A DNA stretch of 64,000 nucleotides from Brevibacillus_C sp046036945 (GCF_046036945.1 NZ_JBJQOQ010000013.1:65960-129959), one strand, 5' to 3'. Counted from the stretch's first letter, positions 19,601 through 27,982 are shown. Program-made: numbers and translations. The notes: generated by a model from the sequence alone, not told the origin.

Positions 19601-20316
19601 GCCTGCACCTCCAGCTTCGCCTTAGCCTCCAATTCCTGGGAAGCGGCCAGCAGTGCATCCGGCCCGGAGTCGCCCAGTCCGGCCAAAGCGAGCTCCAACT
19701 GGTGCAGCTCAGCCTTGTTCTGCTCATAGGCGCCGCGAACCTGTTCACTCAGCTTCTCTCCGTATTCATGCAGGTAAAACATGCGCTGAAGCATCTCGTT
19801 GCGCTCTTTGCCAGTCAGGGTCAAAAACCGGGAAAACTGCCCCTGAGGCAGCACTACCGCGCGGGTGAAGTCCTGAATCGTAAGTCCGATCAACTGCTCT
19901 ACCGCTGCTGTCGCCGCTGTAGCCTTCGACTCAAGCACGCGGTCCTCCTCGCCAGCCGACAAGGCCCGTTCGATTAATCTCACTTCCGGCTGGCGTTTGT
20001 TGCCTTTCTTATCGACGCCAAATTCCCGTTCGATCGTGTACCGGCGCCGCGTATCTCCGCCGCCGAGCTCAAAGGTAAAGGAGACGAACAGGCGGTCTTC
20101 CAGCTGGTTTAACACCTCTTTGGGATGGGATCCTCCGCCCATGCGCACGACCTGTCCGTACAAAGCCAGTGTTATCGCATCGAGAATCGTTGATTTCCCG
20201 CTGCCCGTGGGACCGAATATGCCGAATAATCCCGCCTCGCACAGCGTTTCAAAGTCTACGACCTGCAGTTCGCGATAGCTGTGCATCCCGGATAGCTTAA
20301 GCTGTATCGGTTTCAC
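16645..20316 (-). CDS. sbcC: Exonuclease SbcCD ATPase subunit (Rad50 homologue)
   Basis: A 1223-residue SMC-like ATPase. Walker A GPTGSGKS is at 35-42. Long coiled coils fill about 190-1000 and are split in the middle by a zinc hook CPVC in the GEPCPVCGSVDH segment. The C-terminal half has the ABC signature LSGGETF and Walker B EFFFLDEGFG. With SbcD it cuts hairpins and protein-blocked DNA ends. The start is a GTG that directly follows the TAG of sbcD, with AAGGAGGGG upstream, so the genes are coupled. Confidence 0.96.
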   Translation of the reverse strand: MKPIQLKLSGMHSYRELQVVDFETLCEAGLFGIFGPTGSGKSTILDAITLALYGQVVRMGGGSHPKEVLNQLEDRLFVSFTFELGGGDTRRRYTIEREFGVDKKGNKRQPEVRLIERALSAGEEDRVLESKATAATAAVEQLIGLTIQDFTRAVVLPQGQFSRFLTLTGKERNEMLQRMFYLHEYGEKLSEQVRGAYEQNKAELHQLELALAGLGDSGPDALLAASQELEAKAKLEVQAAEDYRALSEKRREWEQIRSWQTERLVLLDKLAAMQAEAADVEALAERIAEMEASAKVWPVLERYRHIQLRRQETEQQLQSLRRRRDEQTVVYQQKEQAYQTLLARLRAEEPLLIEEKSLMEQAAQWEEELLREKAALESVQNELAEVQASGERAAKAVAAAERELQRLDEELNRLDAELQQLSVSAEERKRINALLEAKKAWKQAAQRLQEAEREAAEAKKQQIQVAEQAHHGHHAWQKAAEERERALNLLAEAESALQELPGEEEMERLRDTLVQVKLIGQEWRELSRTQLACQQRRMALEEARIGAEKLCQQAEAANQAAAVERSKKQQLRQQAEENWLRWRQDNLVRYLREQLTEGEPCPVCGSVDHRTGHQPGGSEAQADAPLAGEEEYRLALEVSQAELETAEEALRRTSEAWQAAKLELETLKRELSKLEEEQRVLQERSEQIGSRLAECGEGWQAESVDGLSRLFKEQEANSRGLSERREQQRQLLQSRQQSLAASREQELEQKSAYDKLTAVREQWEERADAAEKRRSQAQSEADQAKEYLQQLSSSGDLAVEHIEAAAAELDEREARHAKLQQTKQERTEQRKRLHAELEQNRSDHTRLAIQQAGLAERLQERRQLWEQKQQQWLERTGGERARVRLQQLEQQLSRLRAEVHTAEQSYKQAADDRQTLMEMLLKSEEAAALLARQLQEAETELQSAVKASGLQELSRVEAAHREREKLDDYKARVEHFRTLKSQLQYDEQRLAKQLNGRSVDETEWAKLNAACDECEQALQSLKDQVAVARQSLATIESNHQKWLSLQARCSEIRDEQSRLEELRRLFEGKAFVQFIAEEKLASIARDASYHLARMTKNRYGLELGAEGEFVLRDEGAGGLRRPVSTLSGGETFLTSLALALALSVEIQLNGGRLEFFFLDEGFGTLDPELLEVVMDALERLRMADFTIGVISHVPEMRMRMPRRLIVTPAEPIGPGSRIAMEID

Positions 20317-21573
20317 CTAGGCATCCCCTCCTTGCCGGCTGCCCGCAGCCGCCATCAACCGGGCGAACAATTGAACCAGCTTGTCATCCGGCTTGGCGCC
20401 GCGCTTTCGTTCGTAAAAGCGGCAAAACAGCTGTGTGGCCGTCAGCTCTTCCCGCTCCCCAGAGCCGCCTTCAGCCTCTTCTGTTCCCCCGCTCTCGCCC
20501 TTGACCAGAACCCGCTGCACCTTGACAAAATTGTCGCTCAGCTTGCGCAGGCGCTGAAATTCGGCCGGATCGATCACGTCCGGGACATGCAGCTCCAGGT
20601 CAATCCAGCATCCGGCGTCACGCCCTTCGGCTACCCACTGCTCCACTTCTGCCGCTCCCCCTGTCGCCTGCCAGCGGACGAGCGGACGCCCGCTTTGCAG
20701 GTAAATGAGCTCTTCGCGAACCTCTGACTGAGGGGTAATTTCCACCAGAACAACTGCCTTGCTCTGGCCTGCTTCCGAAAAACTGTACGCCAGCGGAGAA
20801 CCGCTGTAGCGGATTCGCGGCTCGGTGCCAAGCAGCTGCGGCCGGTGAAGATGTCCCAGCGCGACGTAGTCAGCCGTCTTGGGAAAAGCGGAAGGGTGTA
20901 CCGTATAGGTCCCGCCGATCTGAATCGGTCTCTCCGACTCGCTCTCCGCACCGCCCATCACAAACAGATGGCTCATCACCAGATTGACCGTATCCGCGCG
21001 AAAATGACGGGCCAAATCGGCCAACAACATGCCGATGCGCTCGGAAAAAGCTTGCTGCATTTGTTCCGGTGAGAAGTTCTCGCTGAGCAGCTCCCGCAGC
21101 CTGGCTTCGGAAGGATACGGCAGCGCGAGAATCACCGCATGATGATCCACACCCGGCACCGCCAGCTCCAGCCAGGACGGGCCGGCGGCGGCGACCCGCA
21201 CCCTGCCCTCCGGTACATCTTGTCCGCTGATCCGCGGAGCCTCTTTTGGCAAGCCGAGCAGAACGATACCGTGTTTTTCCGCCAATGGCGCCGCCGCTCT
21301 GACCCGCTCCGGCTGATCGTGGTTGCCTGCGATGACCACGACCCCTCGCTTGCCTTGGCATGACAGCCTCTCCAGGGCGTGGTAATACAGTTCCTCAGCC
21401 CAAGCCGGCGGGTTGAACGAATCGTACACATCTCCCGCTACCAGGACGAGGTCTACCTGCCTCTCATCGGCTATGCGGCACAGCTCATCCACAAATGCCG
21501 CCTGTTCCGCGCGCCTGTCCCGCCCTTCCAGCATCCTGCCGAAATGCCAATCGGCCGTATGTAATATCCGCAT
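20317..21573 (-). CDS. sbcD: Exonuclease SbcCD nuclease subunit (Mre11 homologue)
   Basis: A 418-residue metallophosphatase-type nuclease. Metal ligands are visible in LHTADWHFG (residues 4-12), VAGDVYD, IAGNHDQ and the later LGHLHRPQ. The C-terminal capping and SbcC-binding region follows, with an acidic Glu/Gly-rich linker near 370-385. A reading from 21642 exists, but ATG 21573 begins exactly at the conserved MRILHTADWH N-terminus and has GGGGTGA upstream. It is the first gene of the operon; a shared terminator separates it from ctaA. Confidence 0.96.
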   Translation of the reverse strand: MRILHTADWHFGRMLEGRDRRAEQAAFVDELCRIADERQVDLVLVAGDVYDSFNPPAWAEELYYHALERLSCQGKRGVVVIAGNHDQPERVRAAAPLAEKHGIVLLGLPKEAPRISGQDVPEGRVRVAAAGPSWLELAVPGVDHHAVILALPYPSEARLRELLSENFSPEQMQQAFSERIGMLLADLARHFRADTVNLVMSHLFVMGGAESESERPIQIGGTYTVHPSAFPKTADYVALGHLHRPQLLGTEPRIRYSGSPLAYSFSEAGQSKAVVLVEITPQSEVREELIYLQSGRPLVRWQATGGAAEVEQWVAEGRDAGCWIDLELHVPDVIDPAEFQRLRKLSDNFVKVQRVLVKGESGGTEEAEGGSGEREELTATQLFCRFYERKRGAKPDDKLVQLFARLMAAAGSRQGGDA

Positions 21574-21631
21574 TCGCTCACCCCTATCGATCACGTGTTT
21601 GCCTTTTGCCTTTATTGTAACAGAAGTGCAA

Positions 21632-21663
21632 AAAACCAGCACCCGTCTGCGAGTGCTGGTTTT
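21632..21663. terminator. Terminator downstream of ctaA
   Basis: An 11-bp stem AAAACCAGCAC/GTGCTGGTTTT with a 10-base loop. On the minus strand it is followed by further T residues, so it ends the ctaB-ctaA transcript and insulates sbcD. Confidence 0.82.
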
Positions 21664-21666
21664 GGA

Positions 21667-22626
21667 TTATACTTTTTGCCAGGTAACGGCCGAGGGATTG
21701 GGCTCGATCAGCGACTTTTCCTGTTTGCTGTCCTGAGGCTGCTTGAGCGCCTGCAGACAGAGGTAGCACAGCACCCCGAACAAACAGGTAATGACCGCCG
21801 AGTGGAACAAGGTAGCGTAGATGATCAACCGCGAATAGACCACCCAGCCCCCGCTCAATACCTGTATGCCGACCAGGATGAGCGCCAGAATGCTGGCCTT
21901 GTAAACATCGCGCCTGTTACCTTTATAATGACGGACCGCGTAAGTAACGATTCCCAGTATAAGGAAAAATAGAATGGCAGCACAGACGCGGTGGAAAAAT
22001 TGAACGGCTACCAGCCCCGACAGCTCGGGAATGAGACTTCCCCGGCACAGCGGCCAGTCCGGACAGGCCAAGCTGGCATTGGTATGGCGGACGTAAGCTC
22101 CAATGTAGACGACTCCGTAAGCGTAGATCGTTACCGCCCATACATAGCGGCGAAATCCTGCGGAAACCGGTTTCGAGACGAGCCTCTCTTCCTTCTCCCG
22201 CTGCAAAACGAACAACATCAGCAGGAACACTCCGGCGAATGCCAAAAGCGACAAGCCGAAGTGAAGCGCCATCACCGGAGGCGACTGAGGCCACATCACG
22301 GCCGATGCGCCAAGCAGGGATTCGACGATCAGAAAAAAGCCCGCAAACACGGACAGTGCCCGTACTTGCCTGTTGCGCGGATAGCGCCGCCAGGCCATGA
22401 TCACAAACACCAGGACGACGATCCCGGCAAGTCCGGTTACCAGCCGGTGCATATACTCAACGATCGACTCCAACGTATACTCCGGGACAAATTTGCCGTT
22501 GCACAGCGGCCAATCGTTGCCGCAGCCCAATGCGGAACCGGTCTTCGTCACCAATGAACCGCCGATCATCACGAGGAACATTACGATCGTCGCAGCAATG
22601 CCTACCCGTCTCAGCCACTTATCCAT
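21667..22626 (-). CDS. ctaA: Heme A synthase
   Basis: A 319-residue membrane protein that oxidises heme O to heme A for cytochrome oxidase. It has eight predicted membrane helices in two similar halves. The extracellular loops carry paired cysteines in CGNDWPLC and CPDWPLC, and each half holds the expected heme-binding histidines (EYMHRLV, ALHFGLS, FFHRVC, LFHSAV). ATG 22626 follows AGAGGTG by 6 bases. It is downstream of ctaB on the same strand with an 88-base gap. In B. subtilis the two genes are divergent, so this arrangement differs from that model. Confidence 0.95.
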   Translation of the reverse strand: MDKWLRRVGIAATIVMFLVMIGGSLVTKTGSALGCGNDWPLCNGKFVPEYTLESIVEYMHRLVTGLAGIVVLVFVIMAWRRYPRNRQVRALSVFAGFFLIVESLLGASAVMWPQSPPVMALHFGLSLLAFAGVFLLMLFVLQREKEERLVSKPVSAGFRRYVWAVTIYAYGVVYIGAYVRHTNASLACPDWPLCRGSLIPELSGLVAVQFFHRVCAAILFFLILGIVTYAVRHYKGNRRDVYKASILALILVGIQVLSGGWVVYSRLIIYATLFHSAVITCLFGVLCYLCLQALKQPQDSKQEKSLIEPNPSAVTWQKV

Positions 22627-22714
22627 TGTCAGCACCTCTTTTCCTGCGTGATGTCACATAAAAGAAACACCCCCCGTAGTACAAGAGATGTTCCTTGGGT
22701 AAACGTGGTATTCA

Positions 22715-23680
22715 CTAGAATTGAATCGAACTGATGATGACAGCCGCACAAATCGCAGTCAAATACAACAGGGAAAAACCGAACATTTTTCTCGCCCAGA
22801 CGAGGTCATCCTCTTCCTTGACGGAGAAGCCTTTCACCGACAGCCAGAGGTAAACACCGCCGAGCGCCATGGCAGCGACCAGGTAGATGTAACCCACGTT
22901 TGCGTACAGCATCAGCAGCAGCGAAGCAGGCAGCAAGGCCGCAGCGTAGTTGAACATCTGCCGTTTCGTCTCGGCAAAGCCTTTTACCACAGGGAGCATC
23001 GGGATTCCCCCGGCGCGGTATTCCTCGGCTTTCAACATCGCCAAAGCGAGGAAGTGGGGCGGCTGCCACAGGAACAAAATCAAGAACAGGATCCAGGCCC
23101 CCATATCGGGGCTGTTGGATACGGCTACCCAACCGATGACCGGCGGCACCGCTCCAGATAGACCGCCAATGACGGTATTCAACGTCGTCACCCGCTTCAA
23201 CGGCGTGTAGACCAGGACGTAGAGAATATGTCCAATCAAGCCGAATACGGCCGTCAGCGGATTTACGTACATCAAAGTTAATAGCCCAACGAGCAGAAGC
23301 GCTACTCCGAGTGTAATGGCATAGCGGGGATGTATCCGTCCCGACGCGACAGCCCGGTTCTTCGTCCGCTTCATCTTTGCGTCAAGTTCACGGTCATAGT
23401 AGTTGTTAAGTGCAGCACCAGATGCGATTACGAGCGCCGTGCCCAGCAATGTAAGGAAACCCTTGTGAACCAATTCAAATATGGTCCATTCAGGGTTTGT
23501 ACTTGAAACTGCCAACCAAAAGCCGGTAAACGTCGTCATCAGGTTTGATAAGGTGATCCCCGGCTTAGTCAGATGCAGATAGTCACTCCATGTTGCGGGT
23601 TGCACTGATTCTGCCTGCGGATGGGAATCTGTCTCCAGCAGTTGGCCGTCTGATTCCTTCACCACAAACTGTTGTTCCAC
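22715..23680 (-). CDS. ctaB: Heme O synthase (protoheme IX farnesyltransferase)
   Basis: A 321-residue UbiA-family prenyltransferase that farnesylates protoheme to heme O. The first aspartate-rich motif is NNYYDRELDAKM; the KRTKNR stretch follows; the second region includes NTVIGGLSGAVPPVIGW. About nine membrane helices are predicted. GTG 23680 is chosen because AAGGAGG ends 9 bases before it; the longer reading to 23731 has no such site. It heads the ctaB-ctaA operon behind the promoter at 23778-23807. Confidence 0.95.
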   Translation of the reverse strand: MEQQFVVKESDGQLLETDSHPQAESVQPATWSDYLHLTKPGITLSNLMTTFTGFWLAVSSTNPEWTIFELVHKGFLTLLGTALVIASGAALNNYYDRELDAKMKRTKNRAVASGRIHPRYAITLGVALLLVGLLTLMYVNPLTAVFGLIGHILYVLVYTPLKRVTTLNTVIGGLSGAVPPVIGWVAVSNSPDMGAWILFLILFLWQPPHFLALAMLKAEEYRAGGIPMLPVVKGFAETKRQMFNYAAALLPASLLLMLYANVGYIYLVAAMALGGVYLWLSVKGFSVKEEDDLVWARKMFGFSLLYLTAICAAVIISSIQF

Positions 23681-23777
23681 AGTGATTGCCCTCCTTGTCC
23701 AGATAATATGCTTCAACAGATTTGTAAACACCTGTTACTCGAAGCATTCCCTACCAGCTAAAAAAATACCGTATATA

Positions 23778-23807
23778 ATTGTAACGAAACCGAGTGAGAC
23801 GAGTCAA
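23778..23807 (-). promoter_or_regulatory. Promoter of ctaB-ctaA
   Basis: On the minus strand TTGACT and TACAAT are separated by 18 bases, about 100 bases upstream of the ctaB GTG. Both hexamers are close to the vegetative sigma consensus. Confidence 0.65.
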
Positions 23808-24038
23808 CCGAATACCATTTCCTCTATTTGTAGAAAGATTGCACTACGGTAACTTTACCAAATGCACTGCTGTAAAAACCGGATGATTCTTGACGATTTT
23901 TCAACAGATGCGCTTTGGACAAATGCCTATTTTTCCGCTTCACTTCACCAGTCATCCCCTCGCGCCATACCCTGATATTAGTTTTTTAGGGAGTTTGCCT
24001 ATACTTACGCTATCTGGGAAAAGAGGAAGAAAACGAAC
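23808..24038. other. Intergenic stretch between divergent ctaB and the TauE-like gene
   Basis: Together with the ctaB leader this leaves 358 bases without a gene. No open frame, repeat or RNA element was recognised. A ribosome site GAAAAGAGGAAG precedes the right-hand gene. Confidence 0.5.
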
Positions 24039-24806
24039 ATGGACTTTAGCCTGATTGCGATTGGCCTGTTTGTCGGTTTTTTAGTCGGCCTTACCGGAGT
24101 GGGTGGAGCTGCCTTGCTAACACCTATTTTGATCATGTTTGGCATTCAACCAACCATCGCTGTCGGTACGGACCTGGTCTACAATTCCATCACGAAAATC
24201 TTTGGAGCGATCCAGCACTGGCGGCAGCGGACCGTTCATTGGAGGATCGCCCTGTACTTTGCCATCGGCAGCGTGCCAAGCGCCGTCGTCGCCGTCAATC
24301 TCATCCAATGGGTCGAACACACCTTTGGCGGAGCAGATGAGCTGATCAAAAAAGTCCTCGGGTTCGCCCTGATACTCATCCCCATTGCGATGATCGCAAA
24401 AACGGTCCTGCATAAACGCGAACCCCGCCCCAATCGCTGGCAGCTTTGCGGACTAAAAGAGAAGCGAACCTTAACCATCTCCATCGGTGCGGCGCTCGGT
24501 TTCATCGTCGGCCTCACTTCCATTGGCAGCGGCTCCCTTTTCGCCCTCGCCTTGATGTACTTCTTTAACCTGCAGGGAAAAGAAGTCGTCGGAACAGACA
24601 TCGCCCACGCTTTCTTCCTGGTGACCGCCGCCGGCCTCGCCCATGCCAGTTTCGGAACGGTCGACTACCCCATTGCCCTGCAGCTTTTGTTCGGTTCCGT
24701 ACCAGGAGTCTTCATCGGCAGCATCCTGTCCACCCGTGTCCCTACCCGTTTCCTGCAGTACACCATCTCCATGATCATCCTGATCAGCGGACTCAAGCTG
24801 ATCTGA
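24039..24806 (+). CDS. TauE/SafE-family membrane exporter
   Basis: A 255-residue protein of eight membrane helices in two repeated halves. Each half starts with a glycine-rich turn typical of the family: GLTGVGGAALLTP near residue 18 and GLTSIGSGSLFA near 160, followed by VGTDLVYN and VGTDIAHAF. TauE/SafE proteins export sulfite, sulfoacetate or related organosulfonates, but substrates vary widely. No sulfur gene is adjacent; a persulfide dioxygenase lies 24 kb away. The substrate is therefore left open. Confidence 0.86.
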   Translation: MDFSLIAIGLFVGFLVGLTGVGGAALLTPILIMFGIQPTIAVGTDLVYNSITKIFGAIQHWRQRTVHWRIALYFAIGSVPSAVVAVNLIQWVEHTFGGADELIKKVLGFALILIPIAMIAKTVLHKREPRPNRWQLCGLKEKRTLTISIGAALGFIVGLTSIGSGSLFALALMYFFNLQGKEVVGTDIAHAFFLVTAAGLAHASFGTVDYPIALQLLFGSVPGVFIGSILSTRVPTRFLQYTISMIILISGLKLI

Positions 24807-24874
24807 GGTATCCGCGGCATAAGCTGGGCAACAGCGGAAAGCGCTCACCGCATTGCGGGCAAGCCCGTATCCGC

Positions 24875-25309
24875 TTACGCCCGGGAACGGCTGTTACGCA
24901 TCGCGGCAATCACCTTCCACTGGCCGCCTTCATTTTTAAGGAAGCTTTCGTACTCGCGAGACTCTACCCCGTATATGGCAATTCTCCCCGCTTCATCGTA
25001 GTGAATGCCCCAGCCGTATTTTTTCGGAAGCATGGAAGCCCGCAGGCACGGCTGGGGCTTTTGAAACAGCTCGTCCCGCAATTGGGTACCCCTGGCCTTT
25101 TGCTCCTCCTCCGGGATCGCCTTGTGCCTGAGGTATACCTCGTAAATCAGCTCCTCCTGGGTGAACGTATAGGGATGGTTCGAGAGCAATTCATATTCGA
25201 TGCGTGGTTTGGTCACTCCGCCTTTTTTCTCCGGGGGAACCACCCCTTCCGATACCGGGCAATCAGGTGCGACAGTAATAAACGTTTGGTAATAATTGAT
25301 GTTTTTCAT
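24875..25309 (-). CDS. DUF6157 family protein
   Basis: A 144-residue soluble protein of unknown function. It shows the conserved pattern of the family: an N-terminal NYYQTFITVAPDCP, the VPPEKKGG loop, TFTQEELIYEVYLRHK, PCLRASMLPKKYGWGIH, and a C-terminal EYESF. The start is ATG 25309 with GGAGGTAAG 5 bases upstream; upstream residues of the longer reading have no support. It is a single gene. No function is proposed. Confidence 0.82.
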   Translation of the reverse strand: MKNINYYQTFITVAPDCPVSEGVVPPEKKGGVTKPRIEYELLSNHPYTFTQEELIYEVYLRHKAIPEEEQKARGTQLRDELFQKPQPCLRASMLPKKYGWGIHYDEAGRIAIYGVESREYESFLKNEGGQWKVIAAMRNSRSRA

Positions 25310-25481
25310 CTTCTTACCTCCACGTTGCAGCGGAATTTTCTCTCCCAATGACCAGGTTTGCCTCATTACATAATTTGGAAAAACCGTTATCATCCTGATG
25401 AATGCTAGCAGATGACATTATTCTGACGATATTTTATCATCACACCTAAGTTGTTGCTACTGCACGCTGAAGGTTGAATAC

Positions 25482-25516
25482 AAAAAGAACATCCGTTGAT
25501 ATCTCAATGGATGTTC
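25482..25516 (-). terminator. Terminator of the PspA operon
   Basis: GAACATCC (25487-25494) pairs with GGATGTTC (25509-25516), extended by an inner TTGA/TCAA pair. On the minus strand five T residues follow. It lies just after the stop of the DUF4247 gene. Confidence 0.82.
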
Positions 25517-25523
25517 GTAACGA

Positions 25524-26306
25524 TTATCTTCGTTTTATCCGTCCAAATCCGCCCACCTTGGTCTTCGGAGGAGAGTTGTTGCGCGGCGGGGAGAACCACT
25601 TGCTCTTTTTCGGCGTGACCTCCGTGTCCACCGTGGAACCGCTGCTGCCGCTTGACCTTGTAATGGTACCGACGCCTCCCGACGAAGCAGCAGGAGATTT
25701 CTTTTTGAAAATGCTTTCGTCAGAACCGATCGATGTACCTGCACGGGACGAGTCACTCCCGCGCTTCAAAATCGACCCTTTCTTCTCCACCGTCAGCGGC
25801 GGTGCCTGTTTCTTTTCCGCTTTCGTCGGCGTGTGGTAGCTGGGGCTGTTCGCATCCTTCTGGCTGTACCCGCGATACGTCCCGTGATCGCTGCCAAAGG
25901 AATCCAACAGGCTGTTGAATATGCTGGCGACCAGATAGCCTTCCAGGAAGGAGGAATTGTAGTTATGGCGGACAAACTCCTTGTTATCCACCTCGATCAG
26001 CGTGTCATCCGGGTTCTCGGGATCTCGCTGGAGATGGTACAGTTGATCGGGATACACCAGGAACATCCGCTCGGGATCTTCCTTTGAGATCTCGTCGGGC
26101 TTACGCTGATCGGCCAGTTTTTTCGCGACGTCGGGCACCGTCTCCCCCGCAGCGCGGTATACGCGGGAAACCTGCTGTCCCTGTTCGGAAACGGATTCCA
26201 AGGGGTACGCCATGCTTACAGATGAACCGTTATGGCCGGCAAAGATCGTTGCCAGTACGATAACTACCAAGCCTATTTTGATCAACTTGTACAGTCCCTG
26301 CTGCAT
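25524..26306 (-). CDS. DUF4247 family exported protein, last gene of the PspA operon
   Basis: A 260-residue protein. An N-terminal hydrophobic segment (about 7-23) is a signal anchor or signal peptide; there is no lipobox. The globular part runs to about residue 150 and includes PERMFLVYPDQLYHLQ and NYNSSFLEGYLVASIFNSLLD. The last 100 residues are a low-complexity, basic Ser/Gly/Pro-rich tail ending KVGGFGRIKRR, which resembles the basic tails of proteins that bind anionic surfaces. It starts 12 bases after the DUF4178 gene and is the last gene before the terminator. The family has no known function; position suggests an envelope role beside PspA. Confidence 0.75.
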   Translation of the reverse strand: MQQGLYKLIKIGLVVIVLATIFAGHNGSSVSMAYPLESVSEQGQQVSRVYRAAGETVPDVAKKLADQRKPDEISKEDPERMFLVYPDQLYHLQRDPENPDDTLIEVDNKEFVRHNYNSSFLEGYLVASIFNSLLDSFGSDHGTYRGYSQKDANSPSYHTPTKAEKKQAPPLTVEKKGSILKRGSDSSRAGTSIGSDESIFKKKSPAASSGGVGTITRSSGSSGSTVDTEVTPKKSKWFSPPRNNSPPKTKVGGFGRIKRR

Positions 26307-26318
26307 CCGCCCACCCCC

Positions 26319-26825
26319 TTATGCGCCATGTAAGATCTTCACGTCCGCCGAAATGACCGCTTCTCCTTCGTACAACATAAACCGCCCATCCTGCCATTCA
26401 ATCCGCAGCAGCTTGCGATCATCCGCTTGGTACTGCCAAACGTATTGTTCGCCGTCCAATCCGAAAGGCGTCTTGCCAAGGACTCGCACTTCGCCGTTGT
26501 ACTGTTCCTCCAGGTAGTAGTTCGTGTCCTCCAACTCAATGGTAGTCGGCACTTCATCAAACGAATCCAGGCGGCCGTCGATTGGGCTGTACAAGGCATA
26601 GGTGATTCTCTCTCGCTCCTCGATATGCAGATAACGAACGTCACGGCCGTCCTGAAGTGTCAGCAGAACCGCGTTGCGCTGGGCGTTGCGCGTTCGTCCT
26701 GTCACTTGATAGGTCACCAGGGAGACTTCCACGACATCCCCCGGGCCAAGGAGCAAGGGGCTTTTTTCAGCCTGGGGCGGTTCTGGAGTTGTAAAGAGAT
26801 TTTTAACTCGCCGAAACAGACTCAT
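26319..26825 (-). CDS. DUF4178 family protein of the PspA operon
   Basis: A 168-residue protein without membrane helices. An N-terminal amphipathic, basic stretch (MSLFRRVKNLF) is followed by a beta-rich body with the family pattern LGPGDVVEVSLVTYQVTGR, a DGRDVRYLHIEER strand pair and the DTNYYLEEQYNGEV segment. DUF4178 proteins recur beside PspA, DUF350 and DUF4247 genes in many bacteria. Function is unknown. It lies 22 bases after the DUF350 gene. Confidence 0.8.
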   Translation of the reverse strand: MSLFRRVKNLFTTPEPPQAEKSPLLLGPGDVVEVSLVTYQVTGRTRNAQRNAVLLTLQDGRDVRYLHIEERERITYALYSPIDGRLDSFDEVPTTIELEDTNYYLEEQYNGEVRVLGKTPFGLDGEQYVWQYQADDRKLLRIEWQDGRFMLYEGEAVISADVKILHGA

Positions 26826-26847
26826 CTGCTCACCTTCTCCTTTCGAG

Positions 26848-27252
26848 TTACAGGCATGCGCCCAGGATCAAAGCACCAACCACGTGGAGGGAGCCGGCTA
26901 CCAGTGCGTACGCTACCTTGCCCTGCTTGGTTCCCTGATCCAAATTCAGATTAGCCGCCTTCCTTAAAAATAATCGTACAAGCCATTCGATAATGACGAG
27001 AATCACAAAGGAAACGAATGACGCCTGCAGCGCATGCAGCAGGTCGTTGGACTTGATGATCGACTGGGACAGGATGTACCCTTGAGCGAACAGCTTCATT
27101 ACAAACCGGGTCGTGACGGCGACATTTCCCTGCTTGATTTCCGCCATGTCGTTGTACTTGGTGAAAAAGGAATCCAGCCACATGAGCACGACTAAAAGCA
27201 CTGCGCTTGCAGCCGTCCAAATGATCATTCCCACCACATTTTGCCAATCCAC
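26848..27252 (-). CDS. DUF350 (YjfL-type) membrane protein
   Basis: A 134-residue integral membrane protein with four predicted helices (about 6-26, 48-68, 78-96, 112-132). This matches the DUF350/YjfL family, which is genetically linked to PspA and sometimes to polyamine or glutathionylspermidine enzymes. The start is GTG 27252, 6 bases after GGAGGTG. It is the second gene of the operon. No function is established. Confidence 0.82.
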   Translation of the reverse strand: MDWQNVVGMIIWTAASAVLLVVLMWLDSFFTKYNDMAEIKQGNVAVTTRFVMKLFAQGYILSQSIIKSNDLLHALQASFVSFVILVIIEWLVRLFLRKAANLNLDQGTKQGKVAYALVAGSLHVVGALILGACL

Positions 27253-27316
27253 ACACTACACCTCCGCACTCCGTGTCGCCCGCTTAAGAAAAGAAAAGGG
27301 GAACCGCCCGCGCGGC

Positions 27317-27982
27317 TTACCCCTCGTACTTTTTCATCAATTGGGCCAGTTCGTCCTCTACTTGTTGATCCTTGCTGAGAGCGGCAATCTCTTCATCAAG
27401 CGATTTTTCTTTTTTGTAGATTTCGCCGCTGGCTTCCGCACGGGACTCCATCTCTAGCACCTTGTCCTCCATGCGTTTCAAACCGGCAAGTGCCGAATCC
27501 GAATTCATGCCGGACATCGCCTTGTTGATGTTCGTTTGGGCTTTCGCCGCATTGGCCCTTGCGACCAGTGTTTCCCGCTTGTTCTTCAGTTCGGTGATCT
27601 GCTTGCGCATGTCTTCCAGCTTGGCTCGCAGATTGTCCGCCGTCGCCTTGTATTGCTCCCAGCTCGCCTTGTACTCATCGGCTTTCTGCTGGGCTGCTTT
27701 CTTCTCTTCCAGCGCCCGCCGGGCCAGGTCGACATTTTTTGCCTGTGCCGCTACGTGGGCCTGTTCATCCCGCTTTTTGACCAGCGCTTCCTGTTCTTCG
27801 TACAACAGCTTGAATTTTTTCTCCAAGGTAATTTGGGCCGCTACTGCTTTTTCGGCTTCATCCAAATCTTCCTGCATGTCCCGCAAGTACTGATCAGTCA
27901 TCTTGACGGGATCTTCCGCTTTTTCGATCAGTGAGTAGACATTGGCTAAAGTGAGGTCACGCAAACGTTTAAAGATAGACAT
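27317..27982 (-). CDS. pspA: PspA/IM30 membrane-stress protein
   Basis: A 221-residue, almost wholly helical ESCRT-III-like protein. The amphipathic N-terminus MSIFKRLRDLTLANVYSLIE is followed by long coiled coils with the EDPVKMTDQYLRDM pattern and the MSGMNSDSALAGLKRMEDKV region typical of PspA/Vipp1. It binds and stabilises anionic membranes under stress. ATG 27982 has GAGGAGG 9 bases upstream. It heads a four-gene operon with DUF350, DUF4178 and DUF4247. No PspF or LiaRS regulator is adjacent. Confidence 0.92.
   Translation of the reverse strand: MSIFKRLRDLTLANVYSLIEKAEDPVKMTDQYLRDMQEDLDEAEKAVAAQITLEKKFKLLYEEQEALVKKRDEQAHVAAQAKNVDLARRALEEKKAAQQKADEYKASWEQYKATADNLRAKLEDMRKQITELKNKRETLVARANAAKAQTNINKAMSGMNSDSALAGLKRMEDKVLEMESRAEASGEIYKKEKSLDEEIAALSKDQQVEDELAQLMKKYEG

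Noticed and set aside
22637..22714. Terminator between ctaB and ctaA
   Set aside because: Only a 6-bp wobble stem (GGAACA/TGTTTC) with a long loop; too weak to separate two genes of one pathway on the same strand.
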